Origin: Dryocosmus kuriphilus
Lineage: Eukaryota; Arthropoda; Insecta; Hymenoptera; Cynipidae
DNA: 64,000 nt
Direction: 5' to 3'
NCBI GenBank assembly: GCA_038277395.1
Contig: CM076193.1
Span: 149,657,813 to 149,721,812, forward strand
The notes beneath the pieces were generated by a model. It was not told the origin of the DNA. It did not search any database and saw only the letters and a list, made by a program, of their open reading frames with translations. This document shows, piece by piece, positions 47,211 through 56,879 of the stretch; within the stretch, counting starts at the first letter, position 1; every line of letters begins with the position of its first letter. The position numbers and the translations under genes were made by a program.

Positions 47211-47416
47211 ATTTAATGTTGTTTATCAGAAATTATTTCTTGAAGACTCCCCAAAAAGTTCTGATAATGTCCCGAAAGCTAACTATAAACCCTTGAGGCA
47301 GCACTAAAAATCAAAAAAAAAAAAAAAAGATAGGGAATTATTTTCTCCGGAAAACTCACAAAATAGGGGGGTGCGTCGTCAAAAAAGAAAAAAAAAGTTA
47401 TTTTGAGCCACCCTAG
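43335..47416. mobile_element. 4.1-kb foldback element with TAGGGTGGCTC termini
   Basis: The ends TAGGGTGGCTCAAAA and TTTTGAGCCACCCTA are inverted repeats. The pairing continues inward, for example CGCACCCCCCTATTTTGTGA with its complement near 47360. The centre is a tandem array of about 155-bp units (AATTTTAAGCGACAAGGTTG, GAGAAAGTTACAAATAAATA). About three units lie in one orientation (43970-44400) and about fourteen in the other (44480-46860). Flanks TGTTTCTA and TGTCTCTA differ at one of eight positions and may be a decayed duplication. No transposase is encoded; short frames within are repeat artefacts. Confidence 0.75.
47151..47209 (+). repeat. 59-nt uninterrupted poly-G tract
   Basis: Fifty-nine consecutive G residues follow GGCTCTGCT. 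The mirrored position on the left arm of the same element (about 43635-43665) reads CCCCCCTCTACCCCCTCCAG. The tract is therefore an expansion (or an assembly or sequencing artefact) of an ordinary G-rich stretch. The poly-glycine frame across it is not a gene. Confidence 0.9.
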
Positions 47417-48295
47417 TGTCTCTACTTTGACTTGTGTAAACCATAACCAAATAATTCTTTCCTCTTGATTTACTTATCCTTGGCTATATTTTTATAAAGA
47501 AAAGAGAAAAGAAAGTTTTTAAAAAACTGTTCATTATTAACGAGAGGTCTGATCTTGAATCTCCTTCGGAAGATATTCTCTCGGATCTTCCCTAACTTTT
47601 ACTACCGCGCTCCTATTTCTGGAACGCGGATTACCCAGCCTGGTCTTAAAATTATTCAGAATTGAGACAAGCGCGGAGTGCACGAGTATGTGTGTGATAA
47701 TGCGATTGTGAAGTTTCAATATGTTGGAGCCGGTAAAATATGTATTATGCATCTTTGTGTGAGTTCATGAGAAAAGGATTGTAGATTGTGAATGTGTCTG
47801 CAAACATCTTATATGTACTCGCGAAACGACTAAAGTGTCAGACTCACGACTAATGTAGGTAAGTGGGCTGTGGAGGATTACGAGTTACGGCAATCGACCT
47901 ACCTCCTCCGTATAGTACCTACAACTCAATAGTTTCAAGACATGAACGACGATTACTGTGATTCATCTCTGATCGGGTGCTGAACTTGTCAAAGGTTATC
48001 CCACCAAACGTGGGAAATCTCTATTTCATTTTCCATTTTTCATTCTTCAGCTCCAAAAAATTATTTCATTAATTCAGAGATTCAAAACTAAAACCATGGA
48101 ATATCAAATTCTTGAAGAAATATTCACTAATAACGTAAAATAATAATTTATGGACACTTTTATATTTCAGGAGACGCATTTACTGATAGTGTTAAAGATA
48201 AAAGTGTAAGAGGAATATTTCATTAGTCCAAAGCTTTAAACTAACCAAAAAATTGTCAAATTCTTGAAAAAACGCCCTAATGAACTAAGATGATA
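47417..48295. other. Intergenic; one short minus-strand orphan frame
   Basis: Mostly featureless. On the minus strand, 47647-47544 reads TRLGNPRSRNRSAVVKV, then REDPREYLPKEIQDQTSR, and stops. It is preceded by an acceptor-like TTTTAAG and is more GC-rich than its surroundings. It could be the last exon of an unseen gene to the right, or chance. No domain recognised. Confidence 0.3.
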
Positions 48296-48487
48296 ACCTC
48301 GCCGCCGACAGGAATCGTTGTATCAACGTTGTCACAACCGCCACTTTCTAACTTTCCGACGAACGTGTCAACCGGAATAATCGTTGTGGCAACGTTGGTG
48401 CAACCGGTAAAATGTCCGCTTATGATGAACGCCAATCGTTGCCCTAATGTTGTTTCGATTGGTTTCCAGTAGGTTGTCCCAACGTTG
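48296..48487 (-). repeat. CAACGTTG-family repeat, copy C (Transib target)
   Basis: Shares GTTGTGGCAACGTTGGTGCA and CCGGTAAAATGTCCGCTTAT with copies A, B and D. It is cut after CCCAACGTTG by the Transib, and resumes at 59850 with CGTTGGCGCACCG. Confidence 0.75.
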
Positions 48488-48845
48488 CACAGTGGGCCAG
48501 GAGACCGGTAAAAGTGGCATAAAATCAACTTCTGTATCCGGGAAAAGTGAACATGGGACATTCATAAGGGTATATCGAAGCAGGGTTTACCAAAGTTTTG
48601 TAAAATTTGGTTAGGAATTGCGTTGTTGGTAACAACAATTGTCAACAAAAACTTCAAATTTTAGTTGCAGTTCGATATTCAAAATAATAAATTTTATTTC
48701 ATACTCCATGTATATTTTAATTTTTTCTTTATTGTTTTCTCAGCAGTATACATACAAAAATCAGAAAAAAAATTGATAACCTTAAAAAAATATTTATTAA
48801 TATTTACGTTAAACATTCCGCGAACAAATATTACCTTTTTTTATT

Positions 48846-51800
48846 AGAAATTTCGATGTTACCAGTTAAATAATAAAGTAGAGTAGGTTATGGCCTTTCT
48901 GGTATTTTATTCGATGTTAGAAGAAAGTGGTTTTTTATATAAAAAACATTATTCTTCAGTAGGTTACCTTTGTCGACGTTTCGACCATATTTTTGGTCCT
49001 TTTCAAGACTAAATACATAAAAATTTTATAAACATATATTAGAGATAATAATGAGGTTAGGATGTTTACCAAATGTGCAAATAACAATATTTACCTGACA
49101 ACATTTATCGAGATCGCAGAGTTGTTGCATTAATGAACAAGTGTATAAAGTTAAAAATTTGACATTTTGAAAATAGTGATGTCCGAAAGGTATAAAAGTT
49201 TGTGTTTAAGTCATATTAATATCATTCTGTATTTTTAGGTTAGGTGACAATAGTTTTAAATCTGTGAAAAAAGGAAAAATTTTTTACGGTTGAGTAAAAT
49301 TTGAATGATTTAAAGTAAATAAAAATTGAAGTATATGCTTTAGATATAAATTTTAACTTACCGAAATCATTTTAAAAAGAAATATTATAAAATTTAGAAG
49401 ACTCTTTAGACTCTTCTTCATATGAATTTTTCAATCAAGTATATTCACAACATTTAGCTACTTTAAAAAAAGTTAATTTATATACTTCTAATATATTAAA
49501 CAACAAGTTTGAAAATCTTAAAACTTCACAATGTCCTAAATTGATAACAGATAATAAAAACTGGGTAGTAAATATTTCAAATAAACAAATTCCTAACAGA
49601 GTTTTAGATATCCTTAGTCTAGGAGGAAAATTTAACTCTCCTTATTCTAATAAAGATTTACCTATTGCTAAAATTATTACTAATATTGAATATAGTATGA
49701 ATAACATCCCTTTATTAGAAAGAAACAAAATTAGAAGTGATTTATCATATTGGTGTCAGAACTTTATCTTCAATAGCAATAACTTTTTTACTAATAACGT
49801 TGACTTTCATAACAGTTTGATTCAAACTAAAACTTTCATTAAAGAAAATAAAGATATCATAATTATTAATGCAGATAAAAGTAACAAAACAGTAATTATG
49901 AATAAAGCTGATTATAATTTAAAAATTAATAATTTATTAGAAGATAATTCTACATATATCAAATTAAACAAAGATCCAACTAATAATATTAATAGTCAAC
50001 TTAAAAAAACTCTAAATGAATGGAAAGAAAAAAATATTATCGATGATAATCTTTTTAAATATTTATACTCAAATACTAGCACTGCACCTAAGTTTTATGG
50101 TTTACCTAAACTACATAAAACAAATTATCCATTAAGACCAATCACTTCTTTTATTGGTTCACCGACTTATAATTTATCAAAATATATTGCTAAATCACTT
50201 CAAAAAACAGTTGGCCATAATGAATTCTATATTAAAGACAGTTGGACTTTTAAAGAAAAAATCAGCAATATAACAGTACCCAAAAACTTTACAATTATAT
50301 CATTAGATATTGTTTCTATGTACACTAATATTACTTGGGATTTAATTCATAAATCAATTAAAAATCGTTGGAATGCTATTAAAAAACATACTTTTCTAAC
50401 CTATAAAGAGATTTTAACACGGCTTTAAAACTCTGTATGGATTCATCTTATTGTAATTTTGAATTAAACAAGTTAGTGGTTTACCTATGGGTTCACCACT
50501 ATCTTCCACTCTTGCTAATATTGTCATGGAAGAAGAGGAAATCAAAATTATTAATAAACTTACTTATTACATTAAATTTTATTATCGATACATAGACGAT
50601 ACTTTAATTTGTTTACCAAAAAGTAAAATTGATGATATTTTAAATAGATTTAATAATATTAATGACAAATTAAAATTTACTTTAGAAAAATCAGTTAATA
50701 ACAGCATAAATTTTCTTGATCTCAACATTAAAATCGAAAATCAAAAAATTATCACAAATTGGTATAGGAAGCCAATTTGGTCAGGACGTTTTTTAAATTT
50801 TCATTCTAACCATAGTTTATGAAATAAAATTGGAGTAATTTTTTCACTAACGGATAGAGCAATTCTACTATCACATGTTAAATATCATAACGAAAACCTA
50901 AAATTAGTGAAAAATACTCTACTTAATAATGGATATCCATTAGATTTATTAAATAAGAAAATCACTGAAAGATATAAAAGTTTAAAGTCACACAATTTTA
51001 CTAAAATTAATTCCAGTAATACCAATGACTCAAAAGAGATTTAAAAAATTATCACTTTACCATAGATACATAATTTTCAAGAACAATTTTATAGAATTTT
51101 AAAAAAATCAAATTTACAAATCATTTTTACACCTGAAAATACCTTCCAAAAAAAAATTTTTTAATCTGTGAAAACTTTAACACCAACCAATTTGAAATTT
51201 AACGTAGTTTATAAAGTTAAATGTTTCCATTGTGATAGTATATATATAGGTCAAACTAGTCGAATTTTACATACACGAATGATAGAACATGCTAGATCAA
51301 TCAAAAACTATAAGCAAAACACTACAGCATTAGCTCAACATGCACATAATTTTAAACACAGTTTTGATTTTAAAGAAGTAGAAATTCTTGAAATAGAACA
51401 AAATTTAAAAAAGAGACTTGTTTTAGAAATGATACATATTCAAAGTAAGAAAAACTCAATAAATTTTAGAACTGACATTGATAATCTTAGTGATATTTAC
51501 ACTAACATTATTAAATTTGTAAAGTAGATATATAAATTAGTTTTTTTCTTTTCAAATTTCCCGCTTATTCGCAATCCATATTATGATTATTTCACAGCTG
51601 ACTTTAGTTTTTCAAAATGTAGAACTCAAAAGAAGTGTCTTTTTTTAGTCTTCTAAATTTTATAATATTTCTTTTTAAAATGATTTCGGTAAGTTAAAAT
51701 TTATATCTAAAGCATATACTTCAATTTTTATTTACTTTAAATCATTCAAATTTTACTCAACCGTAAAAAATTTTTCCTTTTTTCACAGATTTAAAACTAT

Positions 51801-52175
51801 TGTCACCTAACCTAAAAATACAGAATGATATTAATATGACTTAAACACAAACTTTTATACCTTTCGGACATCACTATCTTCAAAATGTCAAATTTTTAAC
51901 TTTATACACTTGTTCATTAATGCAACAACTCTGCGATCTCGATAAATGTTGTCAGGTAAATATTGTTATTTGCACATTTGGTAAACATCCTAACCTCATT
52001 ATTATCTCTAATATATGTTTATAAAATTTTTATGTATTTAGTCTTGAAAAGGACCAAAAATATGGTCGAAACGTCGACAAAGGTAACCTACTGAAGAATA
52101 ATGTTTTTTATATAAAAAACCACTTTCTTCTAACATCGAATAAAATACCAGAAAGGCCATAACCTACTCTACTTT
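48846..52175 (+). mobile_element. Penelope-like retroelement PLE-2, with inverted terminal repeats
   Basis: Flanked by a 16-bp duplication ATTACCTTTTTTTATT (48830-48845 and 52176-52191). Near-identical inverted repeats of about 532 bp lie at 48871-49403 and 51648-52179; the last four bases of the right repeat overlap the duplication. A 25-bp tail separates the left duplication from its repeat. The coding region (RT then GIY-YIG) begins at the inner edge of the left repeat. It is inserted in the 5' part of the Transib. The high identity of the two repeats suggests a recent insertion. Confidence 0.85.
49395..51527 (+). pseudogene. PLE-2 RT plus GIY-YIG endonuclease, interrupted
   Basis: The frame starts as EDSLDSSSYEFFNQVYSQHL and runs to about 50428. 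It includes NADKSNKTVIMNKADY, FYGLPKLHKTNYPLRPITSF and SLDIVSMYTNI. A frameshift and small gap precede GLPMGSPLSSTLANIVMEEE, with the catalytic YIDD at 50589-50600 and NFHSNHSL followed by a TGA at 50820-50822. Similarity continues through further stops (about 51042-51165) to KVKCFHCDSIYIGQTSRILH and HTRMIEHARS, the GIY-YIG endonuclease with its CxxC pair, ending at 51525-51527. Catalytic residues are kept, but the frame is broken at least four times. Confidence 0.85.
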
Positions 52176-53399
52176 ATTACCTTTTTTTATTCTTGCGTAC
52201 ACTTCCGATTCATGGTTCCCCGGCGTTCCCCTTCGGATCAAAGATTAATTGACGTCAACTTACTCCTTAAGATGTGCCCTTCAAGGAAAAGTTGCCCCAT
52301 TTTGCCCGTTTTCACATTTGAGAAAAAAAATCGCTTTATAAACAAATCCGCGCTCTGAGCGTAACGTGCTTCAAAAACCGCCTACTATGCTCGTTTCGCT
52401 TTTGCTCAATTTTTTTCAAATACTTTTCCGCACAACATTACATAACATGATTGAGTATATATATATATGTATACTCAATCAGAAGTGGCGGAAGTGACGA
52501 AGCAACGAAACAAATGAAAAGAAAACAAATGAATGAAGAAATACTTCATTCATTTATTTCTTCTTTATGTGTTTCTTAGTATCGGTATATATATATGGGG
52601 CATTCTTCGTGAAATCAGCCACCCCCCCCCCCTCACACTTCAATTTTTGAGATAAATGCACCCTATAGGGATCAAAATTTTCGTTGAAGCTTCTAGTTTT
52701 TAGCGCCGTATGGTACTTTTTGTTTTTAAAAATGGCGAACCAACAATGGCCGCCACAAGAAGAAAACTGCGAAATTTATTTGCTCATTTTTTATCTGATT
52801 CTTATAAAAAATTAATTTTCACCCTTGCTATTCACTTTTCAGGTATTTTTGAGGTCGCTGGTTATGAATTCTGTATTAGTTTAAAAAAATTTCAAGATGG
52901 CGAATCCAATATGGCCGCTGAAAACTGTAAAAGTCCTTTTCTGTCATAAAAGTACGAGTTGGGTATGCAGTAAAGGGTTTTCGTGGTCGTTGATTACAAA
53001 TTTTGTATTAGTTTTTTAAAATATCAAGATGGTGAGTTCAAAATGGCCGCTGAAAAGTGTAAAAAATCATTTTATGTCATAAAGATAAGAGTTTGATATG
53101 CAATAAAGGGTTTTCGGGGTCGCTGATTTCTGATTCAAGATGCCATACATTTTGTAGTGCTACTAATAATAACAAGAAGATGTAGCATTGATTTATGTGT
53201 TTATGTGCTGTCGGCATTATCATTACCCAATGTGCACCACGAGGAGGTTTCGCGATTGGTCTTGCATACCACTTTAAACTGTCTGTTTATGAACTGCCGT
53301 AATTAATTCAAATATATTTTTTTAATTAGTTCAAAAGACCTCGCACACTTTATATTAATATCCGGCCTCAGTCAAATTGGTTGAAATTGTAATATAATG

Positions 53400-53627
53400 C
53401 GCACATTTACATTTGTTTCTGAATTTCATGCAGTTCTAAAACATAAGACGCTCACTCACATTTTCATTTGTTTCTGCATTTCATGCAGTTCTAAAACATA
53501 AGACGCTCACTCACATTTTCATTTGTTTCTGAATTTCATTCAGTTATGAAACATAAGACGATCACGCACGTTGTCATTTGTTTCTGAATTCCATGTAGCT
53601 GTGAATCGTAAGACGCTCACGCACATA
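53400..53627 (+). repeat. Four tandem 55-bp repeats upstream of the transposase
   Basis: Four copies of a unit containing CATTTGTTTCTGAATTTCAT and AAACATAAGACGCTCACTCA lie head to tail. The first two are almost identical and the fourth is the most diverged. They end about 90 bp before the ORF start, so they may be a promoter or transposase-binding repeat. Confidence 0.8.
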
Positions 53628-53715
53628 TAATTATAATTCAGCAAAAGTTCGCAAGCTTTCTATAGAGATTAACTTTGACTTTTTAATTATTTTAAAAAAT
53701 CGCCTTTTAGTTAAA

Positions 53716-55637
53716 ATGTCAAAAAAAGTTCATACAGATAGATGCGCCAATCCATTCAAAAGACCCAACGAGAAAGGGCACATTGGTAAGTCTCTGAGGT
53801 TAATACCAAAAGCTATGTTACAAGAGTTTTCTCAGTTATCTGAAAACATTAAGGTTTGCTCTAAATGTGTAAAAAAATTCAATAATGAATCTGATAACAA
53901 TGATATGTTTTTGGACGAATCAAACGATTCTATAACTCGTATGGAGTGCACGGACGATTCTTTAACGTCTCTAGATGACAGTGCAGATAAATTTTCTGAA
54001 GAAAATATTTCAGAACGATCACAGAGAGAAATTGAATTGGAAGAGATGCTTGATGGATTAAAAGAAAAATTTGCAAGCTTAGATAAGACAGATCCTTTAA
54101 GGCTTCAAATTCTCACAATAGCTCCATCAGCATGGTCTACTAGAAAATTGGCTAAAGATTTTGGTGCAACGCGTTATTTGTCTGCCAAAGCCAAACAATT
54201 TAGGTCAGAACATGGTGTTTTAGCTGATACAACAATTAAAAAAGGAAATTCTTTAGCACAAGAAACTGTAGACCTTGTATTGGATTTCTATACTAGTGAT
54301 ATGAATGGAAGACTTACATCTAGTACAAAAGACTTTGTTTCAGTAAATGTTGATGGTAAACGTGTACATCAGCAAAAACGTTTATTATTATTAAATTTAT
54401 CAGACTTGTACAGTTTGTTTAAACAGTCACATCCTGATTGTGAAATAGGTTTCAGTACTTTTGCTAAGCTCAGACCAAAATATTGCATACTTCCTGGAGC
54501 TTCTGGCACGCACTCGGTATGTGTATGTACAATACACCAAAATGTAAAACTTATGTTAGATGCAATAGATATAAAAAACCTAACTAAAAATATTAGTCAA
54601 CCGCTAGCTGATTATAAGGCTTGTTTAAAAAAAAATTACTTGTCAAAACCCAACTCATGAATGCTATTTAGATGAATGTGATAAATGTCCCGGTACAACA
54701 AAAATTTTAGAACATATACGAAAGTTATTAGATGATGCTTGTATTTCACATGTAAATTTTTCTACGTGGTCCGGAACTGATCGGTCAACGCTTTTAACAA
54801 ATGTAGTAACATTAGATGACTTTTTAACAGAGCTTGATAGTAAATTGAAAATACTGAAACCCCATTCATTCATATCAAAACAGCAATCACTTTTTGTTAA
54901 AGAAAAGAAAACAGAATCTTAATGATGGTGAAGTTTTAGTTATGTTTGATTTTGCAGAAAACTACTGTTATGTTTGTCAAGATGCTGCGCAAGCATTTCG
55001 TTTTAATAATGATCAGTGCACAGTTTTTCCTGTCATTTATTATCATAAAGAATGCGCTGAGTTGAAACATAGAAGTAATGTTTTTTTATCAAATAGTTTG
55101 AAACATGATACTGCTGCTGTGTACAGTGTTCAAAGATTGCTAATACCAGAAATACAGCAAAATGTGAAAAATCTAAAAAAAATTATTTATGTGACTGATG
55201 GAGCTGAGCAACACTTCAAAAATGGATTCCAGATTGCAAATTTAGTTTTTCATAAGGAAGATTTCAATATTGAAGCTGAGTGGCATTATTTTACAACCGC
55301 TCATGGTAAGAGTGCGTACGATGGGCTTGGTGCAAATTTTAAAAGAGAAGCTTACAGAGCAAGTCTTACTGCAAAGCCAAATGATTCGATACTAACATCT
55401 GAAGCACTTTTTAAGTGGGGTGAAAAACATTTCAAAAAGATCAATGTGTTTTACTTTGATAAGAACTACCACGATAAAATAAGAAGAAAATTACACAGAA
55501 GATTTGAAAATGCCCATGCTGTACCAGAAATTTCTAAGCATAATGGATTTACCGTTGATTGCAGGAAAAATGTATACATGAGAAGGTATTCAAAGGAAAA
55601 CTATGGAATAAAATGGTCAATGTACGAAGACAAGTAA
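53716..55637 (+). pseudogene. Transposase of the nested element (Sola-like, tentative), two frameshifts
   Basis: An ATG at 53716 begins MSKKVHTDRCANPFKRPNEK, then a Cys pair (CSKCVKKF) and an acidic stretch. Next come APSAWSTRKLAKDFGATRYL, GFSTFAKLRPKYCILPGASG and THSVCVCTIHQNVKLML. The frame is lost in a nine-A run near 54635, picked up as NPTHECYLDECDKCPGT, and lost again near 54900. The last part reads VMFDFAENYCYVCQDAAQAF, IYVTDGAEQHFKN and EWHYFTTAHGKSAYDGLGAN. The three Asp-centred blocks (MFDFAEN, VTDGAEQ, AYDGLG) look like a DDD/E catalytic core. I recall the CVC...HQN and DGAxQxxKN patterns from Sola-type transposases, but the assignment is from memory. It ends naturally at 55635-55637. 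Confidence 0.65.
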
Positions 55638-56494
55638 AAATAATCAGATAAGAAACTGCAAATATATAAATCGGCCCTTTTCAGGGCCAAGTGATGTGCA
55701 AGACCGATCGCACAACCTCCTCGTGGTGCACATTGGGTAATGCTAATGCCGACGGCACATAGACACATAAATCAATGCTATATCTTCTTAAAATTTTTTT
55801 TTGCACTACAAAATGTATGGCATCTTAAATCAAAAATCAGCAACTCCGAAAAAACTCTGTTGCATACGCAACTCGTTCTTTTATGATGTAAAATAATTTT
55901 TACACTTTTTCAGCCTCCACCTTGGATTCGCCATCTTGGGATTATTAAAAACTAATCGAAAATTCGTAATCAGTGACCCCGAAAACCCTTTATTGCATAT
56001 CAAACTCTTATTTTTATGACATAAAATGATTTTTTACACTTTTCAGCGGCCATTTTGAACTCACCATCTTGATATTTTTAAAAACTAATACAAAATTTGT
56101 AATCAACGACCACGAAAACCCTTTACTGCATACCCAACTCGTACTTTTATGACAGAAAATGACTTGTGCAGTTTTCAGCGGCCATATTGGATTCGCTATC
56201 TTGAAATTTTTTTAAACTAATACAGAATTCATAATCAGCAACCTCAAAAATACCTGAAAAGTGAATAGCAAGGGTGAAAATTAATTTTTTATAAGAATCA
56301 GATAAAAAATAAGCAATTAAATTTCGCAGTTTTCTTCTTGTGGCGGCCATTGTTGGTCCGCCATTTTGAAAAACAAAAAGTACCATACGGCGCTAAAAAC
56401 TAGAAGCTTCAACGAAAATTTTGATCCCTATAGGGTGCATTTATCTCAAAAATTGAAGTGTGAGGGGGGGGGGGCTGATTTCACGGAGAATGCC

Positions 56495-56539
<45 letters not shown>

Positions 56540-56879
56540 TGTATACTCAATCATGTTATATTACGTCTTGCTCTTTAAAATTAGAGAAAGAAATAAGGAA
56601 AAAACAAATGAACTAAGAAACACATAAAGAAGAAATAAATGAATGAAGTATTTCTTTATTCATTTGTTTTCTTTTCATTTGTTTCGTTGCTTCGTCACTT
56701 CTGCCACTAGGGGGCTACTGTTCTTATTTCTCACAATAAAAAATACTTTTTTACGGCATAATAACCCACCATACGATTTAGGTTCATTATTTCCGGATTT
56801 TGTCTGATAAAAGTTTCACGAAGCAGGTTCGTATATATAGTGGTAAAAATAATTCAATTTCTAAATACTGCGATAATGA

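Larger units (their letters stand above)
52485..56720 (+). mobile_element. Sola-like DNA transposon nested in the Transib
   Basis: Long inverted terminal regions of about 0.8-1.0 kb (52485-53270 and 55690-56720) start with AGTGGCGGAAGTGACGAAGC on the left and its near-complement on the right. They include GCGCCGTATGGTACTTTTTG and CAATGGCCGCCACAAGAAG. Within each arm, units of about 120 bp repeat (ATGGCCGCTGAAAA...GGGTTTTCG). The right arm carries an extra AT-rich block (about 56490-56620). The Transib continues on either side. No target duplication could be fixed. Confidence 0.65.

Noticed and set aside
47016..47216. Frame ending in poly-glycine
   Set aside because: Produced solely by the 59-nt G run.
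53400..53627. CRISPR-like array
   Set aside because: The units are contiguous 55-bp tandem repeats without spacers, in a eukaryotic transposon.
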